64,000 bases of DNA from Bursaphelenchus xylophilus (Eukaryota; Nematoda; Chromadorea; Rhabditida; Aphelenchoididae). Shown piece by piece: positions 11,991 to 23,865 of the stretch. Position numbers and translations under genes: made by a program. The notes under the pieces were generated by a model that was not told the DNA's origin, did not search any database, and saw only the letters and a list, made by a program, of their open reading frames with translations. The stretch is taken from positions 3,534,001-3,598,000 of the forward strand of contig CAJFCV020000006.1 of NCBI GenBank assembly GCA_904066235.2, read 5' to 3'. The first letter of the stretch is position 1. Every line of letters begins with the position of its first letter.

Positions 11991-14900
11991 TTAGTCGAAA
12001 AACCTCATTTTTACAAGTAATCCCCTCAAAATGATGCCTCTAAAGCTTCATGTGACGCGTTTCATGACGCTCAAAAACAAGGCCGTAAAACCAGCAAAAT
12101 TTCGCAAGAACTCCTCAAACTCGCCCACGGCCATCTGATGTTCCAGAAAACCTAATTTTTGCTGCAACGCGACAGTAAAGCAAACGCTTTATAGCCGGCC
12201 CTCGAACTCTCAAACCCCGCGCTCATACTCATTTTGGCGAACTCGAGGCCAATTTTAATCGCGAAAAAACAGCTCCAAATGACCCTGACGCCCCGGGGCA
12301 CGCCACCATAAAAGTCCGAAATTCCCCTCAACCCAAATTAAGCGCCCGTTCCACCAAAAGGAAACCGAAAAGGGATTGGGCCGTTTTCCGGGAGCGAAAT
12401 ATAAATCCTTGACCGGAAAAATGGAAAAATGTCTTTGCATTCAAAAAAGAATTGCCTCCGGCTACTAATTCATTGGCATGAAGGGGGTAGGGATTTGGGG
12501 ATTTAAATGGGCATGAGGGCGATAAACAAGTATGGGAGGGAGTTTTGTAATAATGGGAAAATTTGGAAAGCTTTTTTGATAATAATTTGGGTCGGAGTAA
12601 AAATATAATAAAAAATTAAATTTCCCAAAAAAATTATTGTTGAATTTTCTTTAAAAAATGTAGATGTACTAAACACAGGCCAAGAATTAATCCATGAAAA
12701 TTTTAGTTCAAAACTTGCACTAACAACGGAGATATTAAGCGAGATTTTTATGAGAGAGTGGGCAAAATGAGGAGTCTGCCAGAAGAAAAAACTTTTGGCA
12801 TTATTTTCGCCATCCCTATGAAAAGAGAGACATTTTCTAGAGTATATAATTGGTGGTCAACTGCTACAAACAACGCTTTTTTCAAGCTGAAATTGCAAAG
12901 GCAATTTTTTTACAAGATTAGTATTACATACATAATATGTAGCTGCAAAAATCGTAGTTACCAAAAAAAGATCACCCCATCGATTTCCTAAGTTAAGCTC
13001 CTTTCTGAATACCCTATGAAAATTTGGGTGCAGACCACCCAGACGAAAATCTAGTTAAAACATCAGCGCAGTCTTTTTTTGGACGTCCGAGATAATCCGG
13101 AAATGAAGTTTTAAGTTTTTCTAAACGAGTTGGGACATTGTCTTCATTACCCGGTAATTTCTCGGAGGACTGGCCTTTCCGGGATCACGTAACATGTATC
13201 TGTGCCTGGCACGGTGGGGGAAACGTTTTAAAGACGTTTTAATTTAAAAATTGACCTTTGGTATTTTCAAGCCAGACAACTTTTGCATAGAGCTCCAAAC
13301 TTGCTTCAAATACTGTTAGCAATAAGAGGAAAGGTGAACATAATTCTCCGATTATCTACAGAATTTTCATGTTCAATCTGCCTGCGGAAGACACTAGTTG
13401 TTCAGAATATTTGATCATAACTTGCAATAATACTCGAGAGGTTCTGATTTAACGAGGGACTACGGAAATTGAGGAGGGTATGCAAGAAAAGGTGTATTTC
13501 AGGCCACGAATCTGCTAATTTTACTCGAAAAGGGTTGATTTCTCTGTAAAAAACTTTACTTCTTTTGGAAAAAAAACTTTCGGATGACCTAGCAAATTTT
13601 TAATGTTAATTTTCATCATAGTATTTTGTCATTTTCGATAAAAAGTACACAGAAAATTTAGGCCACTGAACAATAAAAAAATATCTTTTTTTGCAAAAAC
13701 TCCCTTTGGCATACCGTTGCAGAAGTCCTATTACAATTATTAATCATAAGTATCAAGCTCCTCCACAAACCACAATAAAGGCCTATAAAACCCACAATGT
13801 CCTCCTTACATCCCCAATTTTATTTAAAATGATGGGCCCTTTCCGGTTGACTCTCCACTAATTGCGCGCGCCTTTTAATTCTATTACCGCCGGCCACAGA
13901 ATTAACCCCCTTCTCCGAAGTCTTGGTGCATTAGAAACATACTCTATGGCCATCATTTTGTGGCCTGCTGAAATTAATTTAGACGTTTTTGCAGGAAATT
14001 AGAGATTTTTGATTTTTTTGCGGAGATTTCTGGGTAATTTGTGGTGGAGACTCAGTTAGAGGTCATCACAGGTCTGAAGAAGGCTTGGACTATAAATTGT
14101 AAGCCTGGCAAAGCCTCTGTGGAGGCTAAGCAGATATTTGCAATGCTAGCAAAGACTAATCGTCGTAATATGACTACCTTGGCAAATTTTAAAATTTTTT
14201 CGGCTGTAACTTCCTTGAGCTTGAAGCAATTTATCATAGAAAGGTTTTTAAACTTTAAAAAGAGCGTTGACGCAAAGAATTTTTGTTGTTGTATAAGTTT
14301 GATGCAATAAAAAATGTAAATTTTCAATTAAAAAATTTCAAGCGAGATTTTTTACTTTTATTTCTTTTTCAAGTGTTAAGCTTATTTTCCCTGCACATAA
14401 ACGCGAACTTCGTTAAAAAAATCATTTTTTCGCAGGTAATAGGAAGATTTCTCAAAATTCATGATTCTCCTTGCCGTTTTCTCCTAACTTTCCAATTTTT
14501 TCGATATTTGTTGCAAAATATCTCCAAAAATAAAAAAAAATTCAATTGTTTAGGCTTCTTTCTGAACATTGGTTCGTCAAACTTGTTAGCAACCTTTTTT
14601 TTCGGTTGGCCACAGACTTCCCGTTGTATTGAGAGTAAAGTCTAAAGAATAAAAGCATCTTCCTCTGCCTGAACGTCACAAAAAATCCGCCAATTTCTGT
14701 CTACACAAAAAAAAAGAGAGAGTTTTGCAGAAAATGAAAAATGACGGTAACCGAAACAAATGGTGATAAAGTGGCAGAGAAACTGAGGAATAGTGGACTT
14801 TCGTTTGTGTGGGGCCTGTGACAGTGATGATTTTTAATGTCGTTTTCACAATTAAAAAAAATTTGTTTTTTGTTATGAGGAGATTGAAGAATTGGAAAAA

Positions 14901-16149
14901 ATACGGAAGATTGGGCAGGCTCAAAATGGTCTGCAAATGAGAAACTATGAAAAATAAGGAGAGCCAATCAGAGGAAAATGGTTTTTGGGACAAATTCCAA
15001 ACATTTCTATGAAAACTTTTTGCAGCCAGTCTCATTTCTCCTCAAGGATTCAGCCGTAAAATAGCAAGCTAAAAATTTTGTATGTCTCTTGCAAAATTTT
15101 TATTTTTTAGAGCCACCGAGTTTTTCCAAAGTCTTAACATAACACTAATCATAAACTACAATGCTCTGAAAAAAATTAAAAATTGACAAATCTTATTGCT
15201 TTCGAAAAAATTTTGCTTCATTTTTTAATGTTTTTTCGAAATCATAGGCTAATATTTTGGTATATGTCATAAAAAGTTCAATTGTATGATCATAGAACGA
15301 AAATAAATCAAAAATTTTATTATATTATACCGTCAATCACGCCTAAAATCATTTTCTTGACAATTCATTTACAGGGATCACAATGCAACGACTTTCCTAA
15401 AACCTTCAAATCCCGACCCGCTAAACCAAAATTTTTAAATGCCGTTTGCGCAAAAAAAAGTTTGAACCACCCCGCATAAAAACGTCCCATCTCCCCGACT
15501 TGTATACGAAACCCGCGAAAGAGCGGTCTCATGGCCGTAAATGCCGGAGGGCAAAGAGAAAGTACGAAATAAAAACAGAAGAAGATAGATAAATGCATGT
15601 ATGAAGAAATGGGTCCCTTCTTTCTCCCCTCCTCGCGCTTCCGACGGCCCATCTCTCTTCGGCCGCGCCACTATTTCGCCGCGTAATCCCCTAAGGGCAA
15701 AAAGACGGGGGGAAAGAATGAAACACATCTCGGGAAAAGAGCGATTTTTTTGGGGGACGGGAAAATTGGCTGGAAGGGAAGAGGGTGGTCAGAAAAGTCA
15801 GCTCGGTCAAAGAACGTTACATTTAGTCGTGTTGTACATCAAGCCAAAATGGAAGAAAAATGTCTCCCGCCCACGTTTGAGCTTTGTCGCGAACGTCACA
15901 TTTGAAAAAATAGACAAAATAATTCCGAGAAAAATCAAACACCACGCAAAGAATTCTGTGGTGTCTTCACGTTTTATTTCAATCGATACTGGGTGGGCCA
16001 ATCGCCAAAACGAGGCGAGAAACCCTGTCGATTGTGGTGCGCTAGATTTCGTCAAGACTCCGAGGAGCTCCGTGCAGAAAAAGTCAGAATGAGAAGATCT
16101 ATCAGGCCACTGGAGGAGTTCCCAGTTATGACTGACTAGTTGGGGGTAG

Positions 16150-16249
16150 AGGTGGCAATCGGCGGATTTTTTTTTTCAATTTTCTTCAGGCCCGGCCGGG
16201 GCTTCTCAAATCTGCCCAAGCCATCCCGGCACGGGCCGATTGCCACCTG
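16150..16249. mobile_element. Small inverted-repeat element (AGGTGGCAATCGGC ends)
   Basis: The sequence runs from AGGTGGCAATCGGC to its inverse GCCGATTGCCACCT within 100 bp. The ends resemble hAT-type termini, but I could not find an 8-bp target duplication, so the family call is tentative. Confidence 0.4.
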
Positions 16250-16337
16250 TATGTAGTTAGGGGTTGATTTTATCCTGCAAAGGTCTTGATGTACCCAAAG
16301 AGCGTGTTTTTTGAAGCAAAAGAAAAAAGATTTTAAT

Positions 16338-16579
16338 CACCACGTGGAAAAAACGTACCATTTTGCATCCGGGAAATATCAAAAATGTGGCAAAATGCTT
16401 CCCTCTCCAGGTGAAAAAACTCCGATTTCAAAAGCGCGCCCGCTATTTTTGTGAGGGAAATGGGCGCGCCCTTCAAAACGAAGTTTTTTTTTTCACTTGG
16501 AGAGGGAAGCATTTTGCCACATTTTTGATACTTCCTGGATTCAAAAAGTTACGTTTTTGCCACTGGATCAGGTCCCCCA
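16338..16579. mobile_element. Palindromic MITE family P, copy 1
   Basis: A hairpin element of about 240 bp. The arms carry AACGTACCATTTTGCATCC, then GTGGCAAAATGC and CCCTCTCC, meeting near a short GC-rich centre (gggcgcgccc). This is the only copy in the window outside the GPCR genes. Confidence 0.8.
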
Positions 16580-17593
16580 ATGTAGATGAGGAAGTCTCCA
16601 GACATTTTCATTGTATCTATAATACATTATAATTGCTTAATCATGTAGCCAATGAGCTTGGCATCGGAAGAGAGCGACATTTACTGGCATTTCTACACTT
16701 CCAAATTACTAAAAAAACAAAAATTGTGTTCCATTTACTACCATAACCCAACACCACTGACATTTCAAATATTATATAATGCCGTCTCAAATATCCGAGA
16801 CATTTCCAAATTCCCAAATCTGGCCAAAAACAGTAAACAAACCATTCTTTGAAAGGCTGATTTATTACAATTTTAGCGCCCAGAATAAACAAAATTATAA
16901 AAACCCGGAAACAGTCGTAAAAATGGAAATAAAATAAAAAAATACTAACTGTTTTCGGCGAAACTCACCCGGAACTTGGAACTCATCTGTTCCAAAAAAA
17001 TTTAAAGCCGCGTTTGGCCAAAAAAAACAAGTCTTCATTTCAATTACTGGGCCGTTTCGAATAATTAAACCGGCTATTTACACCCTCAAATTTCTGTTTT
17101 TTGGAGGAAATACATACTGCAAAAGACGAGATCAAAACAACAAAATTTATTTTATTTTAGTCATCACAGTACAATAAAGGCAGTGTTTTTGGTTACAGTA
17201 AAAGGAAATGTTAAGGAAAATTTTTTAAAAAATTTGAATATTCCAATTTTTAATTAGAAATTTTTAGGATATGCAAATTTTATTGATCTTTTTTGAAATG
17301 TCATATTCAAAAATTAAGAAAGAAATTTGCATATTAAAAAATTCGAAGAAAAATAAAGTCCGAAAATTTGCATAAATCCAAACATTTGAATATTCAAATT
17401 TTGAGTTAGAAATCTCCAGAATATGCAAATTTTTTATTGATCTTTTTTGTAGTGCATATGAAAAAATTCAGACAAAAATTTTCACATTCAAAAATTCGTA
17501 AAAAAAACTTGCATAAACATTTGAATATTCAAAATTTTTCGAAATTTTTTTCAACAATTCCGCAATTGTTATGGCGAGTAAAAAAAATAGAAA

Positions 17594-20500
17594 TTAAGCA
17601 AGTAATACCAAAGTTACGATCACCGTTGCCACGATTCCAATCACCACCAACGGCGCTACAACGTAAAAACAGCAGTTGAAGAGAGGCCCTCGTTTCTTAG
17701 CCGGCTTCCGACCTCGTCTGGAGCTGGGGTTCAGAAGACGTTGTTGGTCGTTCAAACCAGCGTCCACATCCTTAAAATCTGTGATTACGATATTTGAAGA
17801 CAAGCGAAAAGAGTGGGGGGAGAAGTGCTGGGGAGAGGGATGTTAAGCGTAGTGAAATTTTACAGTCTTGCATGGGTAGTTTGTCGGGAAAATAAAGTGG
17901 AATTGTCGCTTCGTGAGGTCGTCTAACACCGCTCTGCGATGGCTGGCTACGGCAGTGGATTTAGTCTGCTATTACGACCAGAAATTTTGCAGCGGCAAAT
18001 CCATATTATTTTCCCGACAGGTCGATATCCGACAAAAAAAATATTTTTTTGGGACCGTCCTTGTGAATCGAGCATAATGACTCGTGTATTGAAAGTGAAA
18101 GCAGAGGATAATTCACAAGTAACATTCAAAAAATCATGAAAGTAGCGACCTTGCGCCCTCTCTTACTTTAGGAGTCAACAGATCGTCTCTAGTGATCTCA
18201 TAGCCTCGTTTCTCGATCCATCGGCCATCTCGAGTCCCAATGTAGTCGGTTCTAACTCCGTGGACGTCCGTCCTGACATACGGCGACGGTCCATTCTGTC
18301 TGTTTGGGTCATAAGACTGTTGAGGGGCTTTGTTGAGACCTTGTTGATACCGAGGGTCAACTCCTTGCCCTGAAATTGGAATTTCAAATTTTGAACTTTG
18401 TGAAATTACAGGAGAAAACCTCAAAAATCAAGATTTATCATGGCTTGATAGTTTATAAAAATTTTTTTAAAATACGAATCCAGCCTCATATAATGCCTAC
18501 CCGAGGTCGGTGGAGCGATTCCTCGACCCGTCCCGGGCCGCAACGGGTATCCCGCGGTCTGTCCGGTCGAATCATACGGATATGGTTGATTCTGCCCCTG
18601 TCTGTTCGGATCATAACTTCCTTCTCCGATTGGCTGCCCAATCCCCGAGCCCGGTCTCCCTTGACCCGACTGTTGTGCACTCTGATTCCCCCTTTGTGGA
18701 TATTGCCTTGTAATCGTCGTATCTTCAATTTCCCGGCCCCGTTGGCCCACCCAATATCCCGGACCTTGTTCTTGGGTGTGTTGAGTGATTACCAGAGGCC
18801 GTTGGGGAACCGCGTAACGAGGGTCAGGGCTTTGAACGGGGGTTTGAACCTGCCCTTGAGGTCGATTTGGGTCAAATCTTCCATCCTGTCCAACTTGCCC
18901 AATTTGAACGCCCGGTCGATTGGGGTCAACATTTTGGCCATACCCCGGCCCTTGTCGTTGAACTTGCCCGGGAATTTGAGCTTGCCCATTCTGAGCGGGC
19001 AACGGTTGTGCCTGCCGGACTTGTTGGCCAATCTGCGTTCGAGGAAGCGGCTGAATGACCGGCCTCTGCGCTGGCTGGCTAATTTCTTGCCCGATGGCAT
19101 TCGGATCTTTAGTCACAATGGCATGCCGGACTCCACCATGACGAATCGGGCTGTTGTGGAGGGACTAAAAGATTAATAAAAAAAGTTGGACTATAAGCAC
19201 AATTGATCGTATAAATTGTCACCTCATGGGCCTTTGAAACTTTTTTAAGGGCTTTTAAAAAAGCTTAAACTTCACCAACACGGCCTACCTGCCGACTAGA
19301 CGAGTTTCTCTCAAAAATCCCGTCTTTGCTTTTGTCCAACGACCGGTCGGGAGAGCCTTGGCTGACCGGAGCTGGCTCGAATTGGGCGCCCTCTCCTATG
19401 CCCCGGTTCCTCGAGGTGGGTCGTTGTTGTTGCCGAGATTGTCTCTCAAATTCGTTTGGGTCAAATGGCATTCGAACAACTTGAGGGCGAACTGGAGAAA
19501 TTGTGGTTCTGAAAAATGGAATTTTCAGCAAGAAAATTGAAGCTTCAAAAGTGAAAAAATCGCCGAAATTCATGAAATTTTAAACCAAAATTTGTCCAAT
19601 TTTGTTTGTAAAAGCCTTTTTTTTGATGAAATAAAATTTAAACTTACTGTTGTCCAACTCCTCTAGCCGACTCATTCATGATCGCATCTCCGAGTAATTT
19701 TTTCAAAATTTGCGGAGAATAATCCAGTCGAGTTTGATTCTCTTTATTCGAGTCTTTCTCCAGGTTTGGAGCACTTGTATTTCGCTGAAAATAAGATGTA
19801 ACATTTATTTTTTCAAATATTTTTTTCACATATTTTTTTCAAAAAATCTCACCCTCATTCCTCGATTAATATCGGCGATTTCCCCCGAGGAATCACCGCC
19901 TCGAGTTGGACTGATCCTCCGGAGATCCGAATAGGAGCCCCCTTGACTGGACCTTCGACTTTCATGGACCTTCACTTCATGGGCGTACTCAATCCGATAG
20001 GTTCTTGTGGTTGGATCGTAAATGTAACGGCGAAGAAGTTCGAGGTCTAAAAAGGGAATGCTTGGGATTTTATTTCTTTTTTATTATTTTATTATTATTT
20101 TTTTTTTTTTTTTTTTTTTTTTGCTGGTTTCAAATCGTTGTGATTATCTAAGTTCGTTAAAATTTTTCATCGGAGATCCACGAAGGGTTGTGTCAAAATT
20201 ATCAGAAAATTAAGCCAACCCTTAACAGACTCTGTCGAGATTTTCAACAATTTTGAAGACGAGAGACCATGGAAAATGAGGAGAGACAGCCAGTAAAAAA
20301 ATGCTGGCCAATAATTCTACATTTTAAAAAAAAAATTTTTAATTTGCAAAGTCATCAATTTCGAAGAAATAGTTCTAAAAATCTAGATTTATCAACGTAT
20401 ATATTCTTTATACCATGAAAAAATCAAGTCTTCTTTTCCTTACTTTCCACAGTCTCCTCGATGTTTTCGATAAAGGTTTCTTTCCGGTTCATGTCTTTCA

Positions 20501-21463
20501 ACGCGGCGCCCTGTCCGATGGGGATATTTGATCGGTTTTCTCCCAAAACCGTTCGTGTTTCGACTCGCTGACCAATTGGGACGGGTTGAGGTTTGTTTAC
20601 CTAGAGGCAAATCGAATTTAAAATCGTTTTTAAGCCCTTAAAATCGGCTAAATCAATTCTTTTAGACAAAAACAACAAAAAATTGCTAAAAGGGGCCGAT
20701 TTTGATAAAAATTCGATTTTAACCTACTGGAATCTGAAACACTGTAGATGTTGCGGCACGATGAGTACCTGAATGACGTTTCGGACTTCCAGAATGTTCC
20801 GTGAACTCTTCCCGAATCTGCTTCACCTCATCTGTCTCCAGAAGATAGGTGACAGTCTCCTGGAAAAAATGCAAGATTATGCAGAATTCCAGAAAGGAAT
20901 TGGCAAAATTTAGCTGCCTCCTAACGCCCCACACAATCAATATTCATTATCAGCACCACTATTTTTCGTATCGTCTCAATACAAAAAAAAAGAAAAAACA
21001 CAAAAGAAAAAAATGTCGGGGCTGACTCACACGGCTCGAACGAACTCGTCGCTCTTCCTCGAAGTCTTGATTCAAGGGTTCGGATTCGGGGGGAAGGCGG
21101 CGCGAGATGGTTTGAGGCCGCAGGGATCCGATGTAACGGAGGAATTCGATTATGTTCCGCTCGTTGCGGCTCCACACTTGTCGCTCCTCCGACTGGCGAT
21201 TCGGATCGACTAAAATAAGATTTCTTGGTTTTAAATGAAAAAACGGGATCTTGGAAAAATTTTTAAAAGCAAAAAATTACAGCAATCAATTTATTAGAAC
21301 ACTCAAAAATTCGAAAAAGGATTTCTGGAGGTATGGGGAATTGAACCCCAGCCCTCTCGCATGCTAAGCGAGCGCTCTACCCCTGAGCTATACCCCCGCA
21401 CGGCGCTCTCTCTTCGTTTCTTTTACCCAATCTTTTCGGCTCTTCGCAGCTGGTTTTTCCCAT
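17594..21463 (-). CDS. Pro/Gln-rich tail-anchored membrane protein with repeated DPNR motifs
   Basis: Family not recognised. Ten exons join in perfect phase to give 699 aa: 21427-21463, 21031-21209, 20728-20859, 20444-20600, 19853-20046, 19648-19784, 19289-19508, 18501-19164, 18167-18369, 17594-17770. The 37-nt first exon (MGKTSCEEPKRL) is the weakest; the rest have good splice sites. The protein is hydrophilic and repeats Asp-Pro-Asn-Arg (DPNRQ, DPNRP, DPNEF, DPRYQ), densest in the 664-nt exon, which is rich in Gln, Pro and Gly. The C-terminus holds a basic stretch (RRGRKPAKKRG), a Cys pair (FNCC, possible palmitoylation) and one hydrophobic segment of about 22 residues ending at the stop. 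This predicts a tail anchor with nearly the whole protein in the cytoplasm. A scaffold role is a guess. tRNA-Ala lies in intron 1 on the same strand. Confidence 0.8.
20087..20123. repeat. T-rich low-complexity tract in an intron
   Basis: A run of ATT repeats leads into an uninterrupted poly-T of more than 20 bases. It lies inside an intron of the tail-anchored protein gene and is a likely site of length variation. Confidence 0.8.
21326..21397 (-). tRNA. tRNA-Ala (AGC)
   Basis: The minus strand folds as a complete cloverleaf of 72 nt. The acceptor stem is GGGGGTA with TACCTCC plus discriminator A. The D-arm is AGCTCAGGGGTAGAGC, the anticodon loop is TTAGCAT with AGC, and the T-arm is TGGGGTTCAATTCCCCA. 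A T-run follows the 3' end (minus strand), as expected for Pol III termination. It sits in the first intron of the tail-anchored protein gene, in the same orientation, if the small first exon of that gene is correct. Confidence 0.95.
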
Positions 21464-22683
21464 TTTTACGAGCAAAAAACGTGGATTTTTGTGCAATTTT
21501 CTTTACGATTCAACGAAATAAACTTTTAAAAGAGTCTGAAAGTAAACATTTCGTAATCTTGACTGCTTAGCCACTTGTTTTTCTCCCTCAAATGCCGAAA
21601 AAGTGGATCGTTCGTGAAAATCGAGGCTAATATTGGTGGAGAGCCCCGAAAAGCGCTCAAAAAACGTGAACAAAAAAGCTTGCATAACAGCAACTTTTTT
21701 TGTTATATTGTATAAATCGTCTAGAGCACAATGGAAGAGAAAAATCAGAAGAAAAAATATAAAATTTTGTAGTGTCAACAAGGTATTTCAATTTCAAAAC
21801 TATGCAAATTTCGGTTGACCGAGGGCTCTTTCCGATTAAAAATACAAAACGGAGGAGAGGGAAATTGCTTTCCCACAAACGACCGGATTGACTCATCTCC
21901 TCAAAACACATTAAAATTTCTTTCGTAAAGAAATCAAGATTATTAAGCGTAAAGTAGCGATTTTCGCCACAAAAAAATATTCAAAGCCAGAAATCGAAGC
22001 CCCTGAGGGATTTCCAAGACGCTCTCATGAAATTTCCCAACCCCAGTTTACCGGCTAATGTTGCGCAAACAAACCCCGGAGGCGACTTAATTCCATTTAC
22101 CCTCACTCAAAACTCTCGGACGCACCTTTTGCAAAAACAAATCGTTGACCTCGAAAGTCATGAGTGAGGAAAAAACAATGAGGATTTTTGGAAGTACACT
22201 CCAAAATTGAACACTGTATTCGGAATAAAATTTTTTTGTTATGGAAGAGAATCGCAGTACTGAGAGCTCTTGACAGCGAACAGGATAAAAATCTTTTTTC
22301 AAATTTTGTGATAGCGAGCTGTCGACCACAAAATGCCCCGAAAAATTTTAGTTCACGGTCCTCAAAAAATCCTCAGGGGCTATGGCTGCCAAAATATTCA
22401 ACGATCTTTGATGCCAAAAGACTATGGAAAGTGAGGAGAGACGGCTAGATTAAAAATACCTGTATGTTTTTTTACTTCCTCAAAAAAATGTACAATTGTT
22501 CGCATTGTTCAAGCTAGAAACCTTGATGAAATCTTGATGGATTTAGCTATTCGCGAGCTCAAAATTTGCCATATGCCCTAGCAAGACGTCGTTTTAATTA
22601 TTCTCTGATTTCATAAAAATCTACCAAGTTTTTTTTATAAAAAACTTGGGAAATATAGCTTATTACTATGACTGTTTATGTCT
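21464..22683. other. Intergenic, no supported gene
   Basis: No exon is clear. If the donor at 22716/22715 of the upstream P-loop gene is used, its 3' exons would have to lie here, but I could not identify one in phase with confidence. A degraded dispersed repeat lies at about 22380-22450. Confidence 0.5.
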
Positions 22684-23865
22684 TCAACTTGAACACAAAA
22701 GCCTCCAAAACTTACCAGAGATCTTCCTGAATAAGAACTCATTATTCAAGAAGAACCGGTTGTTATCCTCCAGCCCAAAATGTTTCAACAAGTTTGTGTC
22801 GTACTCTCCAAAGTCCGAGTACGTAATCAATGGCACAATATTCTTCTTCATCCAGTCTGGGAACAAGGACAACGTGAGGTGAAGATCATCATCGATTTGT
22901 GGGTTGATCGTATGCATGTACGATGGCAATATTAGACAGACCGCGTGGAAGCGCTCCTTGGAAGCGGCGGACAAATAATCGGAGACCAGCTTGGCCAGCT
23001 CTCGATCCGCCTTTAGACCACTATAATTCATTTGTTAGCCATAGTATAGCTTCAAAACAATAACCAAAGATTTGTCAAAGCACAAGACTTATTTTGAATC
23101 CGGTGTTACAACTTTTACTTACTGAGGATCGCCAATTCCAGGCGTATCAATGATAATCGGCCGATAAGTCAATTTTGTCGCGTTAAACACATATTTTGTG
23201 ACTGCTTTGTCTGGAGTGGTACTGTCAAAGATTTCATCAGCGATTTTATAGCGAAATGCGGAATCAAATCTGGCACCATAAAAGTAGTTGCAAAGAAAAT
23301 CGATAAACGATGATTTTCCGGCGCCAATTGGCCCGACTAGGATTATTGTCCTGTCAGGACGACGCTCCGTATCTGAAATCGTCAAAAGTGATAAGAACAA
23401 GAGTATAGGGCTTATGAGACAACAGTTGGCTAACTTGGAGAAGATTTTACCAAATGGATTCAATTTGACGGGCATTTTTATATTGTACTTGCCGCAAGTG
23501 ATGGGACAAAGTTAAAGTACTATAATTTTTTTCAAAGCCGAGCTAAGATTTCATAGTCTAGAGGCGATTAAAGCTGGAGACTCTACTTTACAACAGCAGT
23601 AAATTTTGTTCTGCGCGGCGACATTTTATAGGAAAAAAAACTTATTTCAAAATTTTTGATGACTAAATGCCTCAAATAGTGTCAAAATGAAAAATTGCAG
23701 GTAAAATAATCATTTTAATCACCATAAGCCGGACTAATGGCATATTATGTTACTGGATAAGCGACATTCCAGCTTACCTTGAGCCTCTCCAGCATAGACT
23801 GTCCGAATATTGTCGGTTCCAAACGCTTCTCCCGCAAACTTGGAGATGACCTTGAGCTCCGACAT
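22684..23865 (-). CDS. P-loop GTPase-like protein (AIG1/septin-like G domain)
   Basis: Three exons join in phase: 23778-23865 (MSELKVISKFAGEAFG...), 23123-23372 and 22684-23020. The second exon has a clear Walker A/G1 motif, GPIGAGKSS, about 15 residues after its start, and ends with the G3 motif DTPGIGD at a splice junction. Exon three continues with a helical segment and an LITYSD stretch where G4 (N/TKxD) would be, so base specificity is uncertain. Read through to the TGA at 22684 the protein is 224 aa, short for such a family. A perfect GTAAGT donor starts at 22715, so the protein may instead continue into unplaced exons. The fold suggests GTP binding. The cellular role is unknown. Confidence 0.75.

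Larger units (their letters stand above)
8677..17593. other. Gene-poor region with repeats and GC-richer blocks
   Basis: No coding gene is supported. The region holds the TIR elements annotated separately, AT-rich filler, and GC-richer blocks at about 12040-12560, 13840-13960 and 15360-16130. These blocks are open in several frames on both strands but show no splice-linked exon structure. They may be regulatory DNA for distant genes. Confidence 0.5.

Noticed and set aside
15601..16092. 163-aa plus-strand open frame in a GC-richer block
   Set aside because: Several frames on both strands are open at once and composition is biased; no splice partners or domain.
18376..19176. 266-aa plus-strand open frame
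   Set aside because: Antisense to the 664-nt exon of the tail-anchored protein, which is supported by ten in-phase exons.
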